A stretch of 59,027 nucleotides of DNA. Source: Paracoccus haematequi. GTDB lineage: Bacteria; Pseudomonadota; Alphaproteobacteria; Rhodobacterales; Rhodobacteraceae. Below, in pieces: positions 50,820 through 59,027 of the stretch. The first letter of the stretch is position 1, and each line of letters starts with the position of its first letter. The stretch is taken from positions 1 through 59,027 of the forward strand of contig NZ_UZWE01000040.1 of assembly GCF_900631945.1 (NCBI RefSeq), given 5' to 3'. Made by a program: the position numbers and the translations under genes. The notes below the pieces were generated by a model. The model was not told where the DNA came from, ran no database searches, and was given only the letters and a program-made list of their open reading frames with translations.

Positions 50820-53080
50820 ATCGGTGCTGCCTCGTCTTCTTTTGCTTTTATCTTGCGTTGCGCGCCGCGCACGGGATGGCGTTCCCGCGGCAGGCGGATT
50901 TCGGCGACCGCCCCCTGGCCATCGGGCCGGTCGGAGAGCGACAGGCTGCCGCCATGTTCCTCGACGATCTTCTTGACGATGGGCAGGCCCAGTCCGGTCC
51001 CCCCCGCCTTCAGGGTGACATAGGGTTCGAACAGCCGCGAACGATCTGCGGGCAGGCCGGGGCCGTTGTCGGCGATGCGGATCGTCACCGCGTCGTGGTC
51101 GGCCCGCATGTCGACCGTTATCCGGGGCGCCCAACCTTCGGGTGGGTTCTCCGATTTTTCCTCGACAGCTTCTCCGGCATTCTTCACCAGGTTCGTGAAG
51201 GCTTGGCGCAGCATTCCCGCGTCGCAATCGACGATCACCGGCTGGTCGGGAATGTCGGTTGCAAGCGCGCCTTTCAGCGCGTCCTGTTGCAGCAGCGCGA
51301 CCTCTCGCAGCAGCCCGGCCAGGTCGATCTCGGCCCGGTCGGGTTCGGGCATCCGGGCGAAGCGGCTGAATTCGTCCACGATCCGGCGCAGGTCGCCGGT
51401 CTGGCGGATGATCACGTCGGTATACTGATCCAGCGACGCCTTGTCCTCGGGCGACGCCAGCCTGCCGAACTTGCGGCGCAGGCGTTCGGCGGACAGCTGG
51501 ATCGGCGTCAGCGGGTTCTTGATCTCGTGCGCGACGCGGCGGGCCACGTCCCCCCAGGCGGCCATGCGCTGCGCGGTCACAAGCTCGGTCACGTCGTCGA
51601 AGGCCACCACATAGCCCTCCAGATCGCCGTCCGTGCCGCGACGGACCGCCATGCGCACCAGCAGGCTTTCGACGCGGCCTTCGCGCATCAGGCGCACCTC
51701 GTCCTGCACGGTTTCCGCGACCGAGGCCGACAGGCGGTCGAACAGCGGCGCGAATTCCGGCACGGCCTCGGACAGCAGCGCGTCGATGTCGCGTTTCGGG
51801 TCCAGCCCCAGCAACCGGCTGGCGGATCGGTTCACGAAATCGATTTCCCCGGCCGCGTCCAGCCCGATCACCCCCGATGTGACCGAGGACAGCACGTTGT
51901 CGAACAGCCGCCGCTGTTCGTCGCTGACGCGATAGCTGTCCACCAGTTCGGCCCGCTGCGCCTTCAGCTGCCGGGTCATGCGGTTGAAGGACTGGCCCAG
52001 GGTCTGGATCTCGTCCCCCGTATCGGGTTCGGGCACCTGCACGTCCAGGTCGCCATGCCCCACCCGTTCGCTGGCCTGGGCCAGCAGGCCGATGGGCCGC
52101 GACAGGCGAGACGCGAACCACAGGCCCAGCAGCACCGCGGCCGCGACCAGCAGCAGCGCGAAGGCCAGGTAGACCAGCGAAAATTCGAACAGCACCTGGC
52201 TGCGGGTCTGTTCAAGCTGGCGATAGCTGCCGACCGTCGCGCGGGTGTCATCCACCAGCCCCAGCAGCGCGCCGTCCACGTCGCGTGTCACATACAGGTA
52301 ACGGTCGGCCAGCGGCGGCAGGGCCACCAGGGCGCGGAATTCGTTGTTCTCCCAATCCTCGATCAGGACCACGCCGTCGGATTGGGCACGGTCCAGGTCG
52401 CCGCTGTCGGGGGCCTCGTACCAGAACAGATAGGACCGTTCGCCCCGCGCGCGGATTTCGCCTGCGCCGTTGATGATATAGGCCTCGCGCAGGCCCCGCT
52501 GGATCAGCGCCTGACCCTGGACCAGAAGCTGCCGCATCTCGGCGTCCTCGATCATCGGATTGGCGCGGCCCGCCTGGGTCAGCACGCCGGCCAGGGCGGT
52601 GGCGTCCTGGATCAGATCGCGGCGGTGTTCCTCTTGATAGGCTTCGGCGGCGGCCTGGGATGTGGTGACCACCTGCTGCACCCGGCCCGAGAACCAGCCT
52701 TCAAGCCCGATATTGACCAGAAACCCCGCGAACAGCGCGACCAGCACCGTGGGAACCAGGGCCAGCCCCGCAAAGATCAGCACCAGCCGCGCGTGCAGCC
52801 GCGATCCGGCGGCGGTCTTGCGCCGCGCGGTGATCAGCCGCGCCATGCGCAGCACGATGATCCCGATAAGAACGATCAGATAGGCCAGATCCAGCAGCAG
52901 GATCAGCCGCAGCATCCGGCTTTCGGCGCCCTGGGCCAGCGGCCCCAGCACCGTCATCGTGGCGCCCGCCAGCAGCAGCCCGAGGGCCAGCATGCCGAAC
53001 GCCATGGCGCCGCGCCAATGACGCGGCAACGTAACCCGTGCGAGCCTGTCCCAGCTCAGCCCTGATGCGGCACCTGCCAT
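50816..53080 (-). CDS. ntrY: NtrY, membrane sensor histidine kinase
   Basis: The 754-residue kinase has three or four N-terminal membrane segments around a periplasmic sensor part (about 100-290), a HAMP domain (about 305-370), a PAS domain (about 385-490, DNVLSSVTSGVIGLDAAGEI), HisKA with VAHEIKNPLTPIQLSAERLR and the HATPase domain with NLVKNAGEAVEE, DNGPGLP and GGTGLGLPIVKKI. The layout is that of NtrY in Azorhizobium and Brucella, tied to nitrogen and redox sensing. The start overlaps nothing upstream; ntrC ends 72 bases before. Confidence 0.95.
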   Translation of the reverse strand: MAGAASGLSWDRLARVTLPRHWRGAMAFGMLALGLLLAGATMTVLGPLAQGAESRMLRLILLLDLAYLIVLIGIIVLRMARLITARRKTAAGSRLHARLVLIFAGLALVPTVLVALFAGFLVNIGLEGWFSGRVQQVVTTSQAAAEAYQEEHRRDLIQDATALAGVLTQAGRANPMIEDAEMRQLLVQGQALIQRGLREAYIINGAGEIRARGERSYLFWYEAPDSGDLDRAQSDGVVLIEDWENNEFRALVALPPLADRYLYVTRDVDGALLGLVDDTRATVGSYRQLEQTRSQVLFEFSLVYLAFALLLVAAAVLLGLWFASRLSRPIGLLAQASERVGHGDLDVQVPEPDTGDEIQTLGQSFNRMTRQLKAQRAELVDSYRVSDEQRRLFDNVLSSVTSGVIGLDAAGEIDFVNRSASRLLGLDPKRDIDALLSEAVPEFAPLFDRLSASVAETVQDEVRLMREGRVESLLVRMAVRRGTDGDLEGYVVAFDDVTELVTAQRMAAWGDVARRVAHEIKNPLTPIQLSAERLRRKFGRLASPEDKASLDQYTDVIIRQTGDLRRIVDEFSRFARMPEPDRAEIDLAGLLREVALLQQDALKGALATDIPDQPVIVDCDAGMLRQAFTNLVKNAGEAVEEKSENPPEGWAPRITVDMRADHDAVTIRIADNGPGLPADRSRLFEPYVTLKAGGTGLGLPIVKKIVEEHGGSLSLSDRPDGQGAVAEIRLPRERHPVRGAQRKIKAKEDEAAPI

Positions 53081-53152
53081 TGCTCCCGCCTGCCGTCTGA
53101 CGCGGCTTTCTGTTGCAGCGCCGATACGGATGGCGCTGCCCCTGTGGCGGTT

Positions 53153-54610
53153 TTACATCAGTTTGCGGCGCCGTGTCACCTCGATATTCAGCTCGGTCAG
53201 CTTCTTGCGCAGGGTATTGCGGTTTATGCCCAGCAGATCGGCGCATCTCAGCTGGTTGCCGCCGGTGGCGTCCAGGGCGACCTGCAACAGCGGGCGCTCG
53301 ATCTCTCGCAGGATGCGGTCATAGAGGCCGGGCGGCGGCAGGCTGTCGCCATGCAGGTCGAAATAGCGTTGCAGATGCGCCTCGACCGAATCCGACAGCG
53401 GGCCGTTGCCGCCGCCCAGTTGATAAGGCGCGGGACCGGCGCCCTCGGCCGCCGCCGACGACGGAGCGGGTACCGGCACGACCGTCAGGGGCGCCGCGCG
53501 GCTGGCGCCCTGCTGGGTCAGGGCCTCGCGCATCTCGGCGGCGGTGATGGTGGGGCCGCTGGCGGTCAGGGCCAGGCGGCGCATCATGTTTTCCAGCTCG
53601 CGCACGTTGCCGGGAAAGGCATGGACGCGCAGCAGGGCGGCCGCGTCGTCGCCCAGGGCGCGGTCGGGCAGGCCCTGGGTCACCGCACGGGCCAGCAGAT
53701 GAGCGGCCAGCGGCAGGATGTCATCGACCCGCGCCCGCAGCGGCGGCACCGTGACCGTCACCCCGGCCAACCGGTAATACAGATCCGACCGCAGTCGCCC
53801 CGCCGCCACGTCCGCCTGGGGATCCGGCCCGGTGGTCGCGACGATGCGCGGCGCCAGGGCGCGGTCCGGGCCGCTTTCCAGCGATTCGATCAGCCCGATC
53901 AGGCGGGCCTGCGCGGCGGCGTCGAAGCCCGCCGGGTTTTCGATCAGGATCGTGCCGCCCCGCGCCTTGTCGGCGGCCCGCGAGATCGCCTCGTCGCCCG
54001 CATCGGCGGATGTCAGGATCGCCAGCCCCTGGTCGCGGCGGTCGGACAGGTCGTGGAAGGACCGCGCGATCGTGGTCTTGCCGACGCCGGGTTCGCCCGC
54101 GATCAGCACCGGCAGATCGGCATTGAGGATCCGCGCCACCATGCGGAACAGCGACTGCATCGCCGGGGCATGGCCGATCAGCGGCATTGCCGGATCGGCG
54201 GCGGGGCGCGGGGCGGCGGCATCGGGCAGCGGGTCCGACTTGCGCGGGCGGCGCGACAGCGCCTGGTTCGCCTTGGCCATCAGGTCGGGCAGGTCGAAGG
54301 GCTTGGGCAGGTATTCGAAGGCCTCGGCCTCGGTCGCGCGGATGGCGGTGACGATGGTGTTCTGGGCCGAGATCACGATCACCGGCAGGTCGGGTCGCGC
54401 GTCCCGGATCGCCGGGATGCGGTCGATGCCGTTGCCGTCGGGCATCATCACGTCGGTGATGACCAGATCGCCGCGCCCTTCCTCGACCCATTTCGACAGC
54501 TGCGCCAGGCTGCCCGTGGCATGGACCCGGCAGCCCGCGCGGGTCAGCGCCTGGGTCAGCACGATGCGGATGGTGCGGTCGTCGTCGGCGATCAGAACGG
54601 TTCCGTCCAT
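53153..54610 (-). CDS. ntrC: NtrC, lacking the GAFTGA loop
   Basis: The 485-residue nitrogen regulator has a receiver domain with acidic IADDD, phosphorylation Asp in LVITDVMMPDGNGID and KPFD, then an AAA+-like domain with Walker A AGEPGVGKTTIARSF and a C-terminal Fis helix-turn-helix (LLGINRNTLRKKLTELNI). The GAFTGA loop is absent: the region between Walker A and Walker B is short and divergent (DEAISRAADKARGGTILIEN), and the Walker B acidic pair is replaced. This resembles Rhodobacter capsulatus NtrC, which works with the housekeeping polymerase. It follows ntrB by 11 bases. Confidence 0.95.
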   Translation of the reverse strand: MDGTVLIADDDRTIRIVLTQALTRAGCRVHATGSLAQLSKWVEEGRGDLVITDVMMPDGNGIDRIPAIRDARPDLPVIVISAQNTIVTAIRATEAEAFEYLPKPFDLPDLMAKANQALSRRPRKSDPLPDAAAPRPAADPAMPLIGHAPAMQSLFRMVARILNADLPVLIAGEPGVGKTTIARSFHDLSDRRDQGLAILTSADAGDEAISRAADKARGGTILIENPAGFDAAAQARLIGLIESLESGPDRALAPRIVATTGPDPQADVAAGRLRSDLYYRLAGVTVTVPPLRARVDDILPLAAHLLARAVTQGLPDRALGDDAAALLRVHAFPGNVRELENMMRRLALTASGPTITAAEMREALTQQGASRAAPLTVVPVPAPSSAAAEGAGPAPYQLGGGNGPLSDSVEAHLQRYFDLHGDSLPPPGLYDRILREIERPLLQVALDATGGNQLRCADLLGINRNTLRKKLTELNIEVTRRRKLM

Positions 54611-54621
54611 GGCGTCGGTCC

Positions 54622-55740
54622 TTATGCCTTGGGCAATGAGATGCGGAAAACGGTGCGGCCGGGGCGCGAATCCACCCGGATCAGCGCCCCGTGGTCGGTG
54701 ATGATCTTGCTGACAAGCGCCAGCCCCAGCCCGGTGCCGTTTTCCCGGCCCGACACGAAGGGCTCGAACACCTGATCGGCGATGGCGGGGGGCAGGCCGG
54801 GGCCGTTATCCTCGATCTCGATCTGAAGGGGCAGCGGGCGTCCGGTCGGGTCGGTCTCGTCCGGGGGCAGGCGCAGGCTGTGGTCATAGAAGCTGCGCAG
54901 GCGGATCACGGGCTGGTCGGTGTCCTTCAGCGCCTCGGCCGCGTTCTTGACCAAGTTCAGGCAGACCTGGGTCAACTGGTCGGCATCGGCCAGGGCATCG
55001 GGCAAGGATGGGTCGTATTCCGCCACGATGCCGATCTTGCGGGCGAATCCCACGGCGGCGGACCGGCGCACCTTTTCCAGCACGTCATGGACATTGATCG
55101 CCCGCAGGTTCGGGGCCGAGGTGTCGCCGAAGCGTTCCACCTGTTCCAGCAAGGACACGATGCGCTTCGATTCGCTGACGATCATCTCGGCCATCTCGCG
55201 GTCCTCGGGCGGGGCGTTCATGCCGATCAGCTGCGCCGCGCCCCGAATGCCCGCGAGGGGGTTCTTGATCTCGTGCGCCAGCATTTCGGCCATGCCGATG
55301 GCGCTGCGGGCTGCGGTGCGCACGGCGCGGCTTTGCGATTGCAGCCCGGCCTCGTCCAGCGGCACCAGCAGCAGGGACACCGCCCCGCCGATATCGGCGG
55401 CGGAACCGGCATGGACGGCGGCGCGGCGTTCCTGGTGGCCGCCCGCGCGGTCGCCGATCTCGAAGCAGACATTGGGCTGATACAGCGCCTCGTCGCTGCG
55501 CATCACGCGGGCGACCAGCGGCGACAGGGACGGCTGAATGCGCAGCCGGGTCCGCATGTCGTCGCTGTCCAGAACCCGCCCGATGGTGGAATTGCGCGAC
55601 ATGTTCAGCCAGAACTCGGCCGCGTCGTTCATGGCGGCGACCCGGCCCTGGTCGTCCAGAACCAGGGCGGGCAACGGCAGGGCGTCCCAGCCCGGACCGG
55701 GGCGCGCCTGCGCAAATCCGGTCGGGCTGCCCCGCGTCAT
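54622..55740 (-). CDS. ntrB: NtrB, nitrogen sensor kinase
   Basis: The 372-residue cytoplasmic kinase has an N-terminal PAS domain (about 20-95, LPLPALVLDDQGRVAAMNDA), HisKA with LAHEIKNPLAGIRGAAQLIG and the HATPase domain with NLVKNAAEALKD, DNGPGLPP and GTGLGLALVSKI. It controls NtrC phosphorylation in answer to nitrogen through a PII protein. The start overlaps the dusB stop by four bases (ATGA). It has no membrane segment. Confidence 0.95.
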   Translation of the reverse strand: MTRGSPTGFAQARPGPGWDALPLPALVLDDQGRVAAMNDAAEFWLNMSRNSTIGRVLDSDDMRTRLRIQPSLSPLVARVMRSDEALYQPNVCFEIGDRAGGHQERRAAVHAGSAADIGGAVSLLLVPLDEAGLQSQSRAVRTAARSAIGMAEMLAHEIKNPLAGIRGAAQLIGMNAPPEDREMAEMIVSESKRIVSLLEQVERFGDTSAPNLRAINVHDVLEKVRRSAAVGFARKIGIVAEYDPSLPDALADADQLTQVCLNLVKNAAEALKDTDQPVIRLRSFYDHSLRLPPDETDPTGRPLPLQIEIEDNGPGLPPAIADQVFEPFVSGRENGTGLGLALVSKIITDHGALIRVDSRPGRTVFRISLPKA

Positions 55741-56735
55741 GCGGCCACCGGCGCGTCGGAAAAGGCCTGGCGGATCAGGGCCAGCGCCGCCGCCGGGCTG
55801 TCCGCGCGCAGCATCTGGTCGCGCAGCGGCGCCCCGGTCGCATCGGCATACCAGCCCAGATGCTTGCGCGCGACTCGCAGGCCCAGGTCGGTGCCATAGA
55901 AATCCAGCATGTCCTGGTAATGCTCGGCCACCGCGTCGGCCAGGGCATCGCCCTGCGGCACCTGCGGCGCAGGGCTGCCGGTCAGGTCGTGGGCGATCCG
56001 CGCCAGCCGCCAGGGCGCGCCCTGCGCGCCGCGCCCGATCATCACCGCCTCGGCGCCCGAGGCCGCAAGCGCCGCGCGCGCCGAGGCCGCGTCCACCACA
56101 TCGCCATTGGCGACCAGCGGCGGGCGGCCCGGAAGGTTCGCCACCGCCCGGATCCGGGTCCAGTCGGCCTGGCCCTTGTAGAACTGCGCCCGAGTCCGGC
56201 CATGCACGGTCAGCATCCTGACACCCGCATCGGTCGCGCGACGGGCCAGATCGGCGGCGTTCAGGCAATCCTCGTCCCAGCCCAGCCGCATCTTCAGCGT
56301 CACGGGCACGGATACGGCGCCCACCACCGCGTCGATCAAGCCAAGCGCGTGGTCCAGATCGCGCATCAGCGCCGCGCCGGACAGCCCGCCGGTGACCTTC
56401 TTGGCCGGGCAGCCCATGTTGATGTCGACGATCCGCGCGCCCATGCCCTCGACGATCCGCGCCGTTTCGGCCATCGCCCCGGCCTCGCGACCGGCGATCT
56501 GAACGCTGACGGGCAGCGCCCCTTCGGTCAGGGCCTTGGCGCGGACGGCCGCGCGGGTGGACGGGCGCGGGGTCACCATTTCGGTCGAGGCGACCATTTC
56601 GCTGACCATCAGCCCGGCGCCGTATCGCGCAACAGCGCGGCGAAACGGCAGATCGGTAATTCCCGCCATCGGTGCAAGAAACACCGGCGGGCCAAGCCGC
56701 GTGTCGCCAAGAATGATCGGTTCGCCGAACTGCAT
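55737..56735 (-). CDS. dusB: tRNA-dihydrouridine synthase B (NifR3)
   Basis: The 332-residue FMN enzyme reduces uridines in tRNA. The N-terminal APMAGITDLPFRR, catalytic Cys109 in DINMGCPAKKVTGGLSG and the phosphate-binding MIGRGAQGAPW loop are present. In alphaproteobacteria it is the first gene (nifR3) of the ntrBC operon. The ATG at 56733-56735 starts the family similarity (MQFGEPIILGD); upstream codons in the open frame are not conserved. The 230-base gap to sdaA holds the operon promoter region; an AT-rich TATATTTTAATCAATAA stretch is at about 56822. Confidence 0.95.
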   Translation of the reverse strand: MQFGEPIILGDTRLGPPVFLAPMAGITDLPFRRAVARYGAGLMVSEMVASTEMVTPRPSTRAAVRAKALTEGALPVSVQIAGREAGAMAETARIVEGMGARIVDINMGCPAKKVTGGLSGAALMRDLDHALGLIDAVVGAVSVPVTLKMRLGWDEDCLNAADLARRATDAGVRMLTVHGRTRAQFYKGQADWTRIRAVANLPGRPPLVANGDVVDAASARAALAASGAEAVMIGRGAQGAPWRLARIAHDLTGSPAPQVPQGDALADAVAEHYQDMLDFYGTDLGLRVARKHLGWYADATGAPLRDQMLRADSPAAALALIRQAFSDAPVAA

Positions 56736-56965
56736 GTCCTGTTCCTTCGCCTTGACCCAAGCGGGCCGCAAGCCAGCGGTTGCGGGCAGGGATGCCGCTT
56801 CTTTAACCATCCGCAGCGCTGCCTATATTTTAATCAATAAGCCCGATTTACAGGCAGGGCCAGCGCGATCCGTCCTGTCGCGAAGATCCCGCAGCCTTGC
56901 CGCAAACACCGTGGCAGCCCGGCCCAGCCCATGTTTAGATAGAGGCTTCATTGCAAGGGGGACGC

Positions 56966-58348
56966 ATGTTCCTGTCGGTTTTCGATCTGTTCAAGGTGGG
57001 CGTCGGCCCGTCGTCGTCGCATACGATGGGGCCGATGGTGGCCGGTGCGCGGTTCCTGGACGAGCTGCGCCAGCAGCCCTTCAGGGCGCATGGGCTGAAG
57101 GCCAGCCTGCATGGCAGCCTTGCCTTTACCGGCAAGGGCCATGCGACCGACCGGGCGACGATCCTGGGCTTGGCGGGCTTCGTACCGGCCACCCTGGACG
57201 CCGATGCCGCCGAATCCGCCCTTGCCGCAAACCGCGCCACCCGCATCCTGTCGCCCGAGGGGCTGGGCGATCTGGTCTTCGACCCCGACCGCGACCTGCG
57301 CTTCGATTTCGACCATGCGCTGCCGGGACATGCGAACGGCATGACGCTGTCGGCCACAGACGCCCAAGGCGACGTGATCTTCCACCGCATCTATTATTCC
57401 ATCGGCGGCGGCTTCGTGCTGACCGACGAGGAACTGGCCCGCAAGGGCGACGAGAAGCGCAGCGACGATGCGCCCAAGGTGCCCTACCCGTTCTCCAGCG
57501 CCGCCGAGATGCTGGAGATGGCCGCGTCCTCGGGCAAGTCCATCGCGCGGATGAAGCATGACAACGAACGGGTGTTCCGCTCGGACGCCCAGATCCGCGA
57601 CGGGCTGATGCGGATCTGGCAGGTGATGCGGGACTGCATGGACCGGGGGCTGACCACCGACGGCATCCTGCCAGGCGGGCTGTCGGTCAGGCGCCGCGCC
57701 AAGGCGATCCACGAAAAGCTGCTGGCCGAACGCGGCATGAACCTGACCGCGCCCCATGTCATCAACGACTGGATGTCGACCTATGCCATGGCCGTGAACG
57801 AGGAGAACGCGGCAGGGGGCCAGGTCGTCACGGCGCCCACGAACGGCGCGGCGGGCACCGTGCCTGCGGTGATCCGCTACTGGCTGGACCATGTGCCCGG
57901 CGCGTCCGAACGCGACATTCCCGAATTCCTGCTGACGGCGGCGGCCATCGGCGGGCTGGTCAAGCACAACGCCAGCATCTCGGGCGCCGAGGCCGGGTGC
58001 CAGGCCGAGGTCGGCAGCGCGTCGGCGATGGCCGCGGCGGGTCTGGCGGCGGTCCTGGGCGGGACGCCGGAACAGGTGGAAAACGCGGCCGAGATCGCGC
58101 TGGAACATCACCTGGGCATGACCTGCGACCCCGTGAAGGGCCTGGTACAGGTGCCCTGCATCGAACGAAACGGTCTGGGCGCAATCAAGGCGGTCAGCGC
58201 GGCCAGCCTGTCCCTGCGCGGCGACGGCAGCCATTTCGTGCCGCTGGACGCCGCTATCGAGACCATGCGCCAGACCGGCCGCGACATGTCGGACAAGTAC
58301 AAGGAAACCTCGTTGGGCGGGCTGGCGGTCAACGTCCCGAATTGTTGA
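56966..58348 (+). CDS. sdaA: L-serine ammonia-lyase (4Fe-4S)
   Basis: The 460-residue enzyme deaminates L-serine to pyruvate and ammonia. The beta domain (about 1-160) opens with [20 protein letters not shown] and the catalytic alpha domain carries the Fe-S cysteines: one in [18 protein letters not shown] and two in [18 protein letters not shown]. It is of the fused single-chain type. ATG 56966 is chosen because AAGGGGG precedes it. It is divergent from dusB and stands alone. Confidence 0.94.
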   Translation: MFLSVFDLFKVGVGPSSSHTMGPMVAGARFLDELRQQPFRAHGLKASLHGSLAFTGKGHATDRATILGLAGFVPATLDADAAESALAANRATRILSPEGLGDLVFDPDRDLRFDFDHALPGHANGMTLSATDAQGDVIFHRIYYSIGGGFVLTDEELARKGDEKRSDDAPKVPYPFSSAAEMLEMAASSGKSIARMKHDNERVFRSDAQIRDGLMRIWQVMRDCMDRGLTTDGILPGGLSVRRRAKAIHEKLLAERGMNLTAPHVINDWMSTYAMAVNEENAAGGQVVTAPTNGAAGTVPAVIRYWLDHVPGASERDIPEFLLTAAAIGGLVKHNASISGAEAGCQAEVGSASAMAAAGLAAVLGGTPEQVENAAEIALEHHLGMTCDPVKGLVQVPCIERNGLGAIKAVSAASLSLRGDGSHFVPLDAAIETMRQTGRDMSDKYKETSLGGLAVNVPNC

Positions 58349-58453
58349 TCGCCCCGGCGGCGGGCTGTCGCCGCCAGGGCCGCCATCCGCTTGTGCCGCC
58401 GCGCGGCGGTTGCTAACGCTGGCGTGACAGTGATCCCCAAAGAAGGCTGACCG

Positions 58454-59027
58454 ATGACACCGCGTCTTGCACTCATCGCGCTGATGACCCTGCCTCTGGC
58501 CGCCTGCGAGGGCGTGACCCTTCCGGGCCTTCCCACGGCGGCCGCGCCCCAGGTCGAAGGCCACAAAGGCCCCCCCGGCGTGTCCCCCCTGGAACAGCCC
58601 ATCGAAACCGGGGCCGAGGCCAGGCCCGTATCCACCGCCGAAGCCGCGACCTATAACACCGCCGCTTTCAGCGCGCGCGGGAACGAGCCGTTCTGGGCCG
58701 TGGACGTGGCCGGCAGCACCGCGATCTACAAGACGCCCGGCAACCAGAAGGGCCGCGCGATCCGCGTGAACCGCCTGAATTTCGCGCAGGGCGTGGAATA
58801 TGTAGGCGTCCATGCAGGCCGTCCCTTCGTGCTGAACATCCGGGCCAGCGAATGCCAGGACAGCATGTCGGGGCAGGACTTCCCCTTCACCGCGCGGCTG
58901 ACCGTATCGGGCAAGACGAACGCAGGCTGCGCAGGGCCCGCCGCGCCCGAGGTGGCGACCGCCGTCGCCGCCATCAAGGCGCCCGCCCCGGCGGCCCCGC
59001 GCAGCCTGCGTTCGTCTTGCCCGATAC
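58454..59027 (+). CDS. COG3650-type lipoprotein, 3' end cut by the window
   Basis: An open frame of at least 191 codons begins with a lipoprotein signal (MTPRLALIALMTLPLAAC, lipobox LAAC, Cys18). The COG3650-like domain is visible from about residue 72: FSARGNEPFWAVDV, then SECQDSMSGQDFPFTARLTV and TNAGCA, with the paired cysteines of the family. After about residue 162 the frame runs into Ala/Pro-rich sequence and then into an inverted copy of the gene's own DNA. The true C-terminus is therefore uncertain. It should sit in the outer membrane or face the periplasm; its role is unknown. Confidence 0.75.
   Translation, partial: MTPRLALIALMTLPLAACEGVTLPGLPTAAAPQVEGHKGPPGVSPLEQPIETGAEARPVSTAEAATYNTAAFSARGNEPFWAVDVAGSTAIYKTPGNQKGRAIRVNRLNFAQGVEYVGVHAGRPFVLNIRASECQDSMSGQDFPFTARLTVSGKTNAGCAGPAAPEVATAVAAIKAPAPAAPRSLRSSCPI
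58904..59027. repeat. inverted repeat at the window end
   Basis: The last 29 bases (58999-59027) are the perfect reverse complement of 58904-58932, with 66 bases between. The left arm is ordinary coding sequence of the lipoprotein gene. A long perfect dyad ending exactly at the last base suggests a fold-back at an assembly edge. Confidence 0.9.

Noticed and set aside
58356..58377. GC-rich hairpin after sdaA
   Set aside because: Not followed by a T tract; too weak to call a terminator.

Overview
The window reads as high-GC chromosome of a Paracoccus-like alphaproteobacterium (Rhodobacterales). The grounds are the nifR3-ntrBC-ntrYX-trkA-trkH-hfq-hflX gene order, the DUF6456/DUF6477 pair, an OxyR/catalase pair, the style of -10 boxes (TAG-rich behind TTGAC -35 elements) and very GC-rich third codon positions. 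No ribosomal RNA and no CRISPR array is visible.

Bases 1-3211 are the right end of an integrated element of lower GC. It holds a RepB-primase-like fragment, an AlpA/Xis-type DNA-binding protein, an unrecognised protein with an internal duplication, and a P4-type tyrosine integrase. The element stops at a 3' tRNA-Leu(CAA) fragment (about 3155-3211), still followed by the tRNA's own terminator. That fragment marks the right attachment site; the intact tRNA should lie left of the window.

From 3.2 to 17.1 kb the chromosome carries a TerC-family membrane protein, a peroxide-defence group (peroxiredoxin, OxyR, catalase), the DUF6456/DUF6477 pair, a HerA-like ATPase, an IalB-like secreted protein, a lipid A group (lpxD, a dedicated acyl carrier protein and a ketoacyl synthase) and a divergent peptidoglycan pair (YcbB-type L,D-transpeptidase and YcbK/MepK-like hydrolase). 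The 475-base gap at 10670-11144 has two intrinsic terminators on the plus strand and no gene, so small RNAs are possible there.

From 17.3 to 32.1 kb lies the reductive pyrimidine degradation region: rutR, an amidohydrolase (pydC type), dihydropyrimidinase, a complete ABC importer with a small membrane protein embedded in it, and further right preT-preA (dihydropyrimidine dehydrogenase). Uracil would go to dihydrouracil (PreTA), N-carbamoyl-beta-alanine (dihydropyrimidinase) and beta-alanine (PydC). A perfect RutR box overlaps the promoter of the first operon and a degenerate one precedes preT. A YitT protein, two PepSY proteins and a PhoQ-like two-component system sit between the two halves.

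From 32.1 to 46.3 kb come tRNA-Pro(TGG), a DUF192 protein, a double cold-shock protein, pdxH, fabI, a LysE exporter, gpt, a PRC-barrel protein, ppiD-trpE, an aminotransferase with a remnant-like proline-rich protein upstream, trpG-trpD-ung, and hflX-hfq. From 46.3 to 56.7 kb is the nitrogen and potassium regulatory block trkH, trkA, ntrX, ntrY, ntrC, ntrB, dusB (nifR3), all on the minus strand. The right end holds sdaA and a lipoprotein gene cut by the window edge. The last 29 bases are a perfect inverted copy of 58904-58932, which looks more like an assembly fold-back than biology.
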